DNA from: Tepidibacter hydrothermalis
GTDB taxonomy: Bacteria; Bacillota; Clostridia; Peptostreptococcales; Peptostreptococcaceae
DNA length: 64,000 nt
Direction of reading: 5' to 3'
Assembly: GCF_029542625.1 (NCBI RefSeq)
Contig: NZ_CP120733.1
Span: 2,604,001 to 2,668,000 of the forward strand
The notes under the pieces were generated by a model. That model was not told the DNA's origin, did no database searches, and saw only the letters and a program-made list of their open reading frames with translations. Position 1 is the first letter of the stretch, and every line of letters begins with the position of its first letter. The translations under genes and the position numbers were made by a program. Below are positions 1 through 8,033 of the stretch, piece after piece.

Positions 1-1251
1 CCATCCTATATATTTTTGATAAACAGCTTTTGAGTTATGAACCACAGTTCCATAAAAGGAGCTGTCATACCACTCATCACTTAATGTTTCAGGAAATTTG
101 ACCATTCTTCCAACATCATCTATTGTATATCCTTTATTTATCAACCTCAAAGTCTGATCGTTTATATATTGATATAAATCTCTTTGTTTCTCCATATATT
201 CGATACAGTACTTATTGCCAAATCGTGGCCAAGTGTGAACTCCAAACACTGATGTTAAATTATCACCCCATAAGTTTATTGCTTTTTGTATATCGCTAGC
301 CCAAGCAACTGGATCTCGAACTTCTGCACCTCTTAACGTATATATATTGTGAAGGGTTGCACTACAGTTTTCTGCAATACATAAAGACTTTTCACTTGGA
401 ATATACATATCCATTTCTGAAGGTGCTTCAGTATCTTCAGTTAATAAAAACTGCATAGTTACTCCATCAATCACTTTTTCTATATATTCCTCATTTCCAA
501 TTGGAGATATTTCGTTAACATCATTTGTAAGAGTTACTGTCCCTCCAGAAACATACTTTCCAATTCCACAATCTATTTGACCTTTTTTATCACGTGGTAA
601 TAATTCTCCATACATATACAAACCACGACGAGTCATTGCAACTCCTGCATTAACATTTTCTTCTATCACCGCATCCATAAATCCTCTTGGAGCATATATC
701 TTAATATTTTCTGTTGTATTGCTATTTAAAATTCCTAATATTCCTCCATAATGGTCTACATGAGAGTGGCTAAATATTACAGCACTAATAGGTATATTTC
801 CAAAATGTTCATTAACTAATTTTATTGCAGCTTCTGCTGTCTCTTTTGAAGTTAAACAATCAATCACTATCCATCCCGTATTACCTCTAACTAAACTTAT
901 ATTTGCAAGATCAAAACCCCTAATCTGATATATTCTATCTGTAATTCTAAATATACCTGAATTCAAATTTAACTTTCCTTGCTCCCAAAGTTTCGGATTA
1001 ACAGTATATGGTATTTTATTTTCTAGTAAAAAAGCATACCTTCTCAAATCCCATACAGGTATCAAAGAATCTTCTTTTTTAATTACAGGCAATGGTACAT
1101 CTACAACTACATTCTTTTTTGCTAGTTCTTCTTCTATTTTTAATTTATTCAAATCAATATTTATATATATTTCTTTGTTTATCATCTTAGTTTTATAGGT
1201 AGCCTTTTTTCTCCTAGCACTAATATTCTCTTTATTATTTTTGCTATTCAT
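1..1251 (-). CDS. Alkyl/aryl-sulfatase, SdsA1/BDS1 type (3' end outside window)
   Basis: The reading frame starts with ATG at 1251, behind a GAAGGGGG ribosome site, and runs open to the left edge. 417 codons are visible; family members have about 650, so the C-terminal dimerisation and SCP2-like domains lie outside. The metallo-beta-lactamase signature HSHVDH is at residues 162-167, inside VIFSHSHVDHYGG, and would bind two zinc ions. Other family features are the segment around NTGWIVIDCLTS and the later GVHTWPRFG. Known members hydrolyse primary or secondary alkyl sulfates to alcohol and sulfate. Members that act outside the cytoplasm carry a signal peptide; here the N-terminus is basic (MNSKNNKENISARRKK), so a cytoplasmic location is likelier. 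It diverges from the haloperoxidase-like gene across 222 bp, so shared control is possible. The substrate is not predictable. Confidence 0.85.
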   Translation of the reverse strand, partial: MNSKNNKENISARRKKATYKTKMINKEIYINIDLNKLKIEEELAKKNVVVDVPLPVIKKEDSLIPVWDLRRYAFLLENKIPYTVNPKLWEQGKLNLNSGIFRITDRIYQIRGFDLANISLVRGNTGWIVIDCLTSKETAEAAIKLVNEHFGNIPISAVIFSHSHVDHYGGILGILNSNTTENIKIYAPRGFMDAVIEENVNAGVAMTRRGLYMYGELLPRDKKGQIDCGIGKYVSGGTVTLTNDVNEISPIGNEEYIEKVIDGVTMQFLLTEDTEAPSEMDMYIPSEKSLCIAENCSATLHNIYTLRGAEVRDPVAWASDIQKAINLWGDNLTSVFGVHTWPRFGNKYCIEYMEKQRDLYQYINDQTLRLINKGYTIDDVGRMVKFPETLSDEWYDSSFYGTVVHNSKAVYQKYIGW

Positions 1252-1473
1252 CGTAACACCCCCTTCATTACATTATGTTTTAATTTATGCAGACTAATTA
1301 ATAAGCGTGCTGCATAGAATTTTTTCAAAAGAATAAACTCTAATGGATTTTTGTTTAAAGTTTCTATATTTGTTTTTGAATGTATTATATACCTCCTCCT
1401 ATTATCACAAAAGCTATACTTCTTTAATATTATAAGTCTATATATTATATAGATTTTAGAAGGAGGTCAAAAG

Positions 1474-3117
1474 GTGTATAACAAATTTGTTGAATCACAA
1501 ATATCAAGTACAAAAAAAAATGATAATATAGCAAAAAATAAAAGTACTCAAACTAATAAAAAACAAAATTCAGATGAAAATTTCAACTTAAGTAAATCTT
1601 GTGAAATCGGACCATTAACACCTCTTCAACATAGTGAAAAAGCACATACAATCCGTACAGATGCAGCTAGCTTCCAAAAAGATCTCCCCATACCAGGTAA
1701 CCCTTGTAATGGAGATTCATCATTATACCCAAATAAAATTGCTAACTACTCTAAGGCTTTACCACATAATGAATTAGGCGAAGTTAATATGAGTGCCTAT
1801 AATATATGGCTTAAGGCTTTAACAACCGGTAATCCTGAAATATTTGAAGATATACCTTTAGGTGGCATTAGGAAATTGGCTAATCCTCAGGCTTCATATG
1901 CATTTGATCTAGAAGGACCTAATTCTCATCATTTAACTATGCCTGTGCCACCTAATTTTAGTAGTGCATGTATAGCTAGCGAAATGGCTGAAGATTATTG
2001 GAGAGCATTAACTCGTGATATACCCTTTGCAGAATATAATTCTAATATTCTTATTCGTGAAGCTGCTAATGATATGTCGACATTCTCAGATTATCGTGGG
2101 CCAAAAGACGGGGGAATAGTTACTTCAGGTACATTATTTCGTGGTAATACTAAGGGAGATTTAGTTGGACCTTATATTTCTCAATTTTTGTGCAAAGATA
2201 TTCCATTTGGATCCAAAATGGTTAAACAACAATACCGTACTCCATTACCCGAGAAGGACTATATGACTTCATATGAAGAGTGGTTAAATATTCAAAATGG
2301 TGGGACTCCTAGTAGTTTAATTGAATTTGACCCTAAACCTCGTTATATTCGAAATGGTAGAGACTTAGGAGAATGGGTTCATGGAGATTTTACGTATCAA
2401 TGTGCCTTAAACGCTTGTTTGATTTTATTAAGCTTTGGAGAGAAAGCTCTATGCCCAGAAAATCCTTATTTATGTTCAAAAACACAAGTTGGTTTTATTA
2501 CTTTTGGGTCGGCATATATTTTAGATTTGATTGCTAAATCGGCAAGGATAGCACTGGAAGCTGCTTGGTTTCAAAAATTCCTAGTTCATCGTCGATTACG
2601 CCCTGAGGAATTCGGAGGACGTGTTCATAATGATTTGACATGGGCTACTGATTATCCTATTAATTCAGAGTTATTAAATTGTAAGGCTATTTCTAAAGTT
2701 TTTGATAAATATGGAACCTACTTGTTGCCTATGGCGTATCCAGAAGGTTGTCCTACTCATACATCCTATCCAGCTGGTCATGCTTGCATTGCTGGTGCAG
2801 GTGTTACTATGATGAAAGCTTTCTTTGATGAAGATTTTATTATACCTAATCCAGTTGTAGCTAGTCCTGATGGTTTATCATTACTACATTATTCAGATGA
2901 ACAATTAACTATAGGTGGTGAATTAAATAAACTAGCTTCCAACATTTCTCTTGGTAGAGATACCGCAGGTGTTCACTGGCGTTCAGATGGAATAGAGGGA
3001 CTAAAATTAGGAGAATCTGTTGCTATTGGTATCCTTCATGATTTTAAGAAAACTTATAATGAAGACTTCAAAGGATTTTGTTTTACAAAGTTTGACGGAA
3101 CTACCGTAATAGTTTAA
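1474..3117 (+). CDS. Vanadium-dependent haloperoxidase-like protein (PAP2 superfamily)
   Basis: 547 aa. GTG start, with a perfect AGGAGG at 1461-1466 seven bases upstream. The C-terminal half carries the vanadate/phosphate pocket of the PAP2-haloperoxidase superfamily: Lys368 and Arg376 in KFLVHRRLRPEEFGG, Gly435-His436 in SYPAGHA (430-437), and Arg495 and His501 in GRDTAGVHWRSD. The length and the HRRLRPEEFGG and AGVHWRSD blocks match vanadium haloperoxidases rather than small PAP2 lipid phosphatases. Residue 434 is Ala where the fungal chloroperoxidase has a vanadate-contacting Ser. The first 60 or so residues are Lys/Asn/Ser-rich and probably disordered, and there is no signal peptide. Known relatives oxidise halides with H2O2 or act as acid phosphatases; which applies here cannot be read from sequence. 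It stands alone on the plus strand, convergent with rbsB across a terminator. Confidence 0.8.
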   Translation: MYNKFVESQISSTKKNDNIAKNKSTQTNKKQNSDENFNLSKSCEIGPLTPLQHSEKAHTIRTDAASFQKDLPIPGNPCNGDSSLYPNKIANYSKALPHNELGEVNMSAYNIWLKALTTGNPEIFEDIPLGGIRKLANPQASYAFDLEGPNSHHLTMPVPPNFSSACIASEMAEDYWRALTRDIPFAEYNSNILIREAANDMSTFSDYRGPKDGGIVTSGTLFRGNTKGDLVGPYISQFLCKDIPFGSKMVKQQYRTPLPEKDYMTSYEEWLNIQNGGTPSSLIEFDPKPRYIRNGRDLGEWVHGDFTYQCALNACLILLSFGEKALCPENPYLCSKTQVGFITFGSAYILDLIAKSARIALEAAWFQKFLVHRRLRPEEFGGRVHNDLTWATDYPINSELLNCKAISKVFDKYGTYLLPMAYPEGCPTHTSYPAGHACIAGAGVTMMKAFFDEDFIIPNPVVASPDGLSLLHYSDEQLTIGGELNKLASNISLGRDTAGVHWRSDGIEGLKLGESVAIGILHDFKKTYNEDFKGFCFTKFDGTTVIV

Positions 3118-3160
3118 AGTTAAAGCCATATGAAATTTATATGAAAATAAAAAATTCGTC

Positions 3161-3212
3161 TACTCGCTAACGCGGTGACTCATGTCACCAACGATCCTTC
3201 CAGGCTCCGTTG
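3161..3212. other. GC-rich cluster of three adjacent hairpins, possible structured RNA
   Basis: In the spacer after the haloperoxidase gene, base composition rises to about half G+C in a very AT-rich setting. Three small inverted repeats adjoin: CGC-TAAC-GCG at 3165-3174, GGTGAC-TCAT-GTCACC at 3174-3189, and CAACG...CGTTG at 3189-3212 with an inner CC/GG pairing. Each can pair on either strand. On the minus strand the cluster is followed by GACGAATTTTTT, which resembles a terminator tail. A GC-rich, hairpin-dense patch in an AT-rich genome is a usual sign of a non-coding RNA, but no known family was recognised. Confidence 0.35.
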
Positions 3213-3277
3213 CTCAAAAATACTTGCAAATATGTAGCCTTTTCAATAAACTATCCACAAAACAAAAAATGATATAG
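3206..3277. repeat. Dispersed intergenic repeat, family 4 (copy 1)
   Basis: This stretch resembles 33418-33487. Both begin TCCGTTGCT, continue with an AAAAATA-TTG block and end with TATCCACAAAACAAAAA-TGATATA, with a variable centre. The end block is nearly identical in the two copies. The function is unknown. A following segment, CTTAAGCATAAAAA or close to it, also recurs before the family 1 repeat at 41767. Confidence 0.45.
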
Positions 3278-3291
3278 TTTCTTTAAGCATA

Positions 3292-3321
3292 AAAAGAGTT
3301 TGCGTATACGCAAACTCTTTT
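3292..3321. terminator. Bidirectional terminator between haloperoxidase and rbsB
   Basis: A perfect inverted repeat of 13 bp, AAAAGAGTTTGCG, with a TATA loop. The A-run on the left and T-run on the right let it terminate both the plus-strand haloperoxidase gene and the minus-strand rbs operon, which ends at 3387. Confidence 0.85.
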
Positions 3322-3386
3322 CTATTTAATCATAACTACATATTTAATTAATCATGCTGTACTAACTTAATTAATAAGCATTAATT

Positions 3387-4319
3387 TTATTTTTTATCAT
3401 CTGACATATAAACATCAACTAAAACACGTGGTTCTGGTTTTGTACCATCTTTTAAATAAGCATCAACATACTTCACTGATTCAGATCCTATAAATTTAAA
3501 ATCTTGAACTGCTGTTACTGCCATTTTCCCTTGATCGATTAAATCATATGCTTCTTTTGCACCATCAAAACCAATAACAATAATACCATCATCTTGTCTT
3601 CCAGCTGTTTCAATAGCACGTGCAACACCAACTGCCATTGTATCATTTTGTGTGAATACTACATCAATATCATCATGTTTTGCTAGTAAATCAGACATAG
3701 CAGCCTCTGCTGGTGCCATAGAAAATTCACCTACAGCTGTATCTAAAATCTTAAATTTACTGTTTGAATTTTTTTCTGGATCAACTATACTAAGGAATCC
3801 GCCTCCACGTTCACGTTGAGGAGCAGTACCTATAATTCCTTCTATATGTACAACATTACCACCTTCTGGTAATTTATTTTCTAACCATTTACCAGCAAGT
3901 TCTCCACCTTTTTTATTGTCTGTAACTAAATAAGATAAAATACCATCTACATCTACAGATCTATCAACTGTTACAACTGGAATATCTTGAGCTATTGCAT
4001 CTTTTAATGAATTTGCAGTTGATGATTCATCTGAAGGGTTTATAATAATTGCATTAACACCCTTTTGGATAGCATCTTCAACTTGAGAAGGTTGTTTAGA
4101 AGCATCATTTTGTCCATCATAAACTAATACTTCATATCCTAATTCTTCTCCTTGATTAACTACAGCATCACGAAGTACATGAAAGTAAGGATTTCCTAAA
4201 TCAGCCATAAGCAATGCAATTTTAGGTTTTTCATTTTCATTGCTTGTAGTAGTTTTACCACACCCTGCCATTGTAAATAACAAAGTCATTATTAATAATA
4301 GTGTTGTAATCTTTTTCAT
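3387..4319 (-). CDS. rbsB: Sugar ABC transporter substrate-binding lipoprotein (RbsB family)
   Basis: 310 aa. A lipoprotein signal peptide covers residues 1-19, with the lipobox Cys at 20 (TMAGC), so the protein is anchored to the outer face of the membrane. The mature part is a periplasmic-binding-protein type I fold: PKIALLMADLGNPYFHVLRDA at the start, then NAIIINPSDESS, PVVTVDRSV and GIIVIGFDGAKEAYDLI. This matches ribose-type binding proteins. It is the last gene of lacI-rbsA-rbsC-rbsB, 23 bp after rbsC, with ribosome site GGAGG. It delivers sugar to RbsC/RbsA. Ribose is the family default, but the linked FGGY kinase means another pentose or a polyol is equally possible. Confidence 0.88.
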   Translation of the reverse strand: MKKITTLLLIMTLLFTMAGCGKTTTSNENEKPKIALLMADLGNPYFHVLRDAVVNQGEELGYEVLVYDGQNDASKQPSQVEDAIQKGVNAIIINPSDESSTANSLKDAIAQDIPVVTVDRSVDVDGILSYLVTDNKKGGELAGKWLENKLPEGGNVVHIEGIIGTAPQRERGGGFLSIVDPEKNSNSKFKILDTAVGEFSMAPAEAAMSDLLAKHDDIDVVFTQNDTMAVGVARAIETAGRQDDGIIVIGFDGAKEAYDLIDQGKMAVTAVQDFKFIGSESVKYVDAYLKDGTKPEPRVLVDVYMSDDKK

Positions 4320-4342
4320 TATAATTCCTCCTATTTTTATAT

Positions 4343-5287
4343 TTATTTAGTACTTTTGCGATCTAAAATAACCGCAAATAGTATTACTAATCCTTTAATA
4401 AATTGTTGATAAAATGCTGAAACTCCTATAATATTTAGTCCATTATTTAAAACTCCAATAATTAATGCACCTAAAAATGTTCCAAAAATCTTTCCTTTTC
4501 CACCTGATAGGCTTGTACCACCTATAACAACTGCTGCTATTGCATCTAATTCAAAACCCATTCCTGCAGTAGGTTGTGATGAACTTAATCTAGAAGTTAA
4601 GATAATAGCTGCTAATGAAGATAAAAAACCACTAATAACATAAACTAAAGTTTTTACTTTAATTACTGGTATCGAAGACAACCTAGCAGCCTCTTCATTT
4701 CCACCTAGTGCATATACAGATCTACCAAAAGCTGTATTTTGTAAAAGAACTAATAAAACTGCTAGTAATAATAAAAATATAATCATTGGAAAAGGTACTT
4801 TTAGGAATCTTCCTTGACTAAAATAATCTAGTACAGGTGCATTTTTTGTAAGACCCATAAATGGAATACCATCAGAAATAATCATTGTAATCCCTCTGAA
4901 CATAGTCATTGTTGCTAATGTAGCTATAAATGGTTGTAGTTTTATTTTAGAAACCAAAACCCCATTTATTGCTCCAAGCATAGTACCAAATACAATTGCA
5001 ATTAATATAGCAATCACATCTGGAGTGCCTGACTTTATCATTAGTCCTAATATTACACCTGTAAGCCCAAGTATAGATCCTACAGATAAATCTATTCCAC
5101 CTGTCAATATCACAAATGTCATTCCAAAAGCAATAAGCCCATTAATTGATACTTGTCTAAATATATTTAAAATATTGTATAGTGTCAAAAATTTAGGATT
5201 CATTGCCGTTACAATAATTACTAAAATCAATAAACTAAATACTGTTCCAAATTTTTTGTATATATCCCCAACTTTTTTCATATTCAT
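4343..5287 (-). CDS. rbsC: Sugar ABC transporter permease (RbsC family)
   Basis: 314 aa integral membrane protein with about eight to ten hydrophobic helices. The BPD_transp_2 signatures are visible: FGMTFVILTGGIDLSVGSILGLTG near residues 55-78 and AIAAVVIGGTSLSGGKGKIFG near 245-265, the second being the EAA-like loop that contacts the ATPase. Its length is typical for RbsC. It starts 3 bp after the rbsA stop codon, and its GGAGG ribosome site lies inside the end of rbsA, so the two are translationally linked. It forms the pore for the sugar captured by the downstream lipoprotein. Confidence 0.9.
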   Translation of the reverse strand: MNMKKVGDIYKKFGTVFSLLILVIIVTAMNPKFLTLYNILNIFRQVSINGLIAFGMTFVILTGGIDLSVGSILGLTGVILGLMIKSGTPDVIAILIAIVFGTMLGAINGVLVSKIKLQPFIATLATMTMFRGITMIISDGIPFMGLTKNAPVLDYFSQGRFLKVPFPMIIFLLLLAVLLVLLQNTAFGRSVYALGGNEEAARLSSIPVIKVKTLVYVISGFLSSLAAIILTSRLSSSQPTAGMGFELDAIAAVVIGGTSLSGGKGKIFGTFLGALIIGVLNNGLNIIGVSAFYQQFIKGLVILFAVILDRKSTK

Positions 5288-5290
5288 AAG

Positions 5291-6775
5291 CTATTTTCCT
5301 CCACCTGTTGCATATTCCATAATCTTTTCTTGAGTAGCATGTTCAATATCAAATATTTTTTTCAACTTTTTCTCATGCATAACAGCGATTCTATCACAAA
5401 TACCTAATACTTCAGGTAATTCACTAGAAACAACAATAATTGCAACTCCCTCTTTCTTAAGTTCATTAATTATTTCATAAATTTCTTTTTTAGCACCTAC
5501 ATCTACTCCACGTGTTGGCTCATCTAAAATTAATATTCTAGGTTTTGTAATAAGCCACTTTGCAATAACTACTTTTTGTTGATTACCACCACTTAAATTA
5601 CCAACTTCAACCTTTGGACTAGATGTTCTAACTTTTAATTTCTTTATAAATTTATCTGTAGTTTCTGAAATTTTAAAATCATCCATTAACCCATTTTTTT
5701 TAAAATCTTTCAATGAAGGTAATACCATATTATTATTAATATCAAAGTCCAATATCAACCCTTCATTTTTCCTATCTTCAGTAATAAATCCAAAACCTAA
5801 TTTTTTAGCGATTAATGGTGAGTCTATGTTAACTTTTTTATTATTTAAATAAATTTCTCCACTATCACATTTGGTGCTTCCAAATATAGCATGCATAACA
5901 TCAGTTCTACCTGAACCCATTAATCCGGAAAAACCAAGTACTTCGCCACTTCTCAAGTCAAAATTAATACCTTCAAACTTTCCATGTTTTTCGAGTTCCT
6001 TTACAGATAAAACCACTTCTCCTGGAGTTGTATTTGATTTTGGAAAACGATCATCCATATCATATCCAACCATCATACTAACGATTTCATCAAAACTTGT
6101 ATCACTAATTTTTTCGCATCCAACATACTTTCCATCTCGAAGAACAGTAATTTCATCGCATAGTTCAAATATTTCTTCCATCCTATGTGATATATATATA
6201 AACGAAACTCCCTTTTCTTTTAATTCTCTCATTACTCTAAAAAGAAGTTCAATTTCTTTATCTGTAAGTGCAGCTGTTGGTTCATCCATAATAATAAGTT
6301 CAGCATCTAATAAAAGCGCCTTTGCAATCTCAACAAGTTGTCTATATCCAACAGATATATCTTTAATTAACGTATTTGGATTAATATCTAAACCTAATAT
6401 GTTTAATTTCTCTTTTGCTATTTTTAGCATCCTCTTTTTATCAATGAGTCCAAATTTATTTTTAAGTTCTTTACCTAAAAACATATTATCTACAATGCTC
6501 ATTTCACGTAGCACATTTAATTCCTGATGAATAAAAGCAATTTTTAGATTTTCACTTTTTTTTATATTATAAATGTCCTCTGTTTTTCCATTGATGATTA
6601 TTTCTCCAGAATCTTTAGTATAAACTCCTGTTAAAATCTTCATCATAGTTGATTTTCCAGCTCCATTTTCGCCCATCAGTGCATGAATTTGCTTATCCTT
6701 AACGTGAATTCCTGCGTTTTCTAAAACTTTGACATCACCAAAAGATTTGTTAATATTTTTCATTATTAGTTCCAC
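5291..6775 (-). CDS. rbsA: Sugar ABC transporter ATPase, two-domain (RbsA family)
   Basis: 494 aa, two fused ABC domains. Domain 1 has Walker A GENGAGKST (about residues 35-43), signature SVGYRQLVEIAKAL and Walker B IIMDEPTAAL. Domain 2 has the degenerate Walker A GLMGSGRTD usual in RbsA/MglA proteins, signature LSGGNQQKVVIAKWL and Walker B ILDEPTRGVD. The start is GTG at 6775, five bases after GAGGTGTT. It energises sugar import with RbsC and RbsB. It begins 108 bp after the lacI-type gene on the same strand, with no terminator or operator between them, so transcription from the regulator's promoter is likely. Confidence 0.92.
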   Translation of the reverse strand: MELIMKNINKSFGDVKVLENAGIHVKDKQIHALMGENGAGKSTMMKILTGVYTKDSGEIIINGKTEDIYNIKKSENLKIAFIHQELNVLREMSIVDNMFLGKELKNKFGLIDKKRMLKIAKEKLNILGLDINPNTLIKDISVGYRQLVEIAKALLLDAELIIMDEPTAALTDKEIELLFRVMRELKEKGVSFIYISHRMEEIFELCDEITVLRDGKYVGCEKISDTSFDEIVSMMVGYDMDDRFPKSNTTPGEVVLSVKELEKHGKFEGINFDLRSGEVLGFSGLMGSGRTDVMHAIFGSTKCDSGEIYLNNKKVNIDSPLIAKKLGFGFITEDRKNEGLILDFDINNNMVLPSLKDFKKNGLMDDFKISETTDKFIKKLKVRTSSPKVEVGNLSGGNQQKVVIAKWLITKPRILILDEPTRGVDVGAKKEIYEIINELKKEGVAIIVVSSELPEVLGICDRIAVMHEKKLKKIFDIEHATQEKIMEYATGGGK

Positions 6776-6883
6776 GTTAACACCTCAAATTCTACAAATT
6801 TCTAAAATATAAAACTAGTTGCTTATAGAATAAATCCTGTAGCATCATATATTCATATACTATAATTAAATTTCATTTTACTT

Positions 6884-7858
6884 TTAAAGTATTGTTGTCC
6901 CTCTATTTATAAGTTTAACTTCCATCAAATAATCTTTAATAGGAATTTTTTCATTATTAATTAATTTAATTAATATTTCAATTGTAGCCTTTCCTAATTC
7001 TTGTATTGGCTGATTTATTGTTGTAAGTGAAGGGTGCAATAATTCACAAATAAAACTGTTGTCAAAACCAATTATTTGAATATCCTTTGGAATTTTAGTA
7101 TTATTCATTTTTAAAAATTTCATTACTGTAGCTGCTGCAATATCATTAAAAACAAATATCCCATCATATTTATTGATTCTTTTTAGCTTTTCAATATTTT
7201 CTTTAAGCATTTCAACTTGAAAATCTGTTTCAAACTCAATAAAATCTATTTCTAAATTCTTTTCTTTTGCAGCATCTAAAAAACCTCTATATCTTTCCTC
7301 TGTTGCTTCAAAACACTTTGGTCCTTTTATATGTAATATTCTTCTACATCCGCTTTCATATAAATGTTCAAATGCAATTTTACCTCCACTATAATTGTCT
7401 GAAGACACTGTTATAATTTCATCAGAAATATGATTTTCAAATGATATTATTGGGATATCTATATTACCGTACTCTTCTTTACATTTACTTCTGGCAACTA
7501 CAATTCCCGCAACCCTATGACTTTGAAGCACATCTAGATATTTTTTTTCCTTTTCAATATCATCATCTGTATTACATAAAAGTATATTATATCCATTATT
7601 ATTAGCATTCTCTTCAATAACAGATGACATTTGATTAAAAAACGGATTTGATATATTTGGTACCATAAGACCTATTGTTTTTGAGTTTTTTGTAAAAACA
7701 GCTCTAGCTAATGCATTTGGTTTATAATTTACTTCCTCTATAACCTTTTGTATTTTCAACTTAACTTCATCACTCACATGCTCAGTTCCATTTAAATATC
7801 TAGATACTGTAGCAATACTTACTCCTGCTGCCTTTGCAATTTTTCTAATATTCGACAT
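6884..7858 (-). CDS. LacI-family transcriptional regulator of the sugar operon
   Basis: 324 aa. The N-terminal LacI helix-turn-helix reads IRKIAKAAGVSIATVSRYLNG, followed by the hinge VNYKPNALARA. Residues from about 60 to the end form a PBP1-like sugar-sensing domain (TIGLMVPNISNPFFNQM, GIVVARSK, GIFVFNDIAA, IIGFDNSFI, SLTTINQPIQELG). Start ATG behind AGGAGG. A perfect 20-bp palindrome 54 bp upstream and a second copy before the kinase gene are the probable operators, implying repression of its own operon and of the kinase, relieved by the imported sugar. It would be called RbsR by context, but the inducer is unknown. Confidence 0.9.
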   Translation of the reverse strand: MSNIRKIAKAAGVSIATVSRYLNGTEHVSDEVKLKIQKVIEEVNYKPNALARAVFTKNSKTIGLMVPNISNPFFNQMSSVIEENANNNGYNILLCNTDDDIEKEKKYLDVLQSHRVAGIVVARSKCKEEYGNIDIPIISFENHISDEIITVSSDNYSGGKIAFEHLYESGCRRILHIKGPKCFEATEERYRGFLDAAKEKNLEIDFIEFETDFQVEMLKENIEKLKRINKYDGIFVFNDIAAATVMKFLKMNNTKIPKDIQIIGFDNSFICELLHPSLTTINQPIQELGKATIEILIKLINNEKIPIKDYLMEVKLINRGTTIL

Positions 7859-7898
7859 ATATCCTCCTATACGTTACCTACATTGTGTAATTTTTAAA

Positions 7899-7932
7899 AT
7901 TATATCCTTGTTTTATGAAACATGTTTCATAA
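7899..7932 (-). promoter_or_regulatory. Operator and promoter of the lacI-rbsACB operon
   Basis: The perfect palindrome TTATGAAACATGTTTCATAA occupies 7913-7932, with a TATAAT -10 element (minus strand) at 7899-7904. The palindrome covers the expected -35 region, the classic arrangement for a repressor that blocks RNA polymerase. The same 16-bp core ATGAAACATGTTTCAT recurs at 9618-9633 before the kinase gene, so both belong to one regulon. Confidence 0.75.
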
Positions 7933-8033
7933 TAGTCACAAATCTCATATAAATATAACTTTTAAAATAGATTATACTATTTTTTTAAACTATACAAGTA
8001 AGATTAAAACATGGTCAATTTTAACTGTATTTT

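Noticed and set aside
5871-6527. 218-codon open frame opposite rbsA
   Set aside because: It is the complement of a clear ABC transporter gene and shows composition typical of antisense frames.
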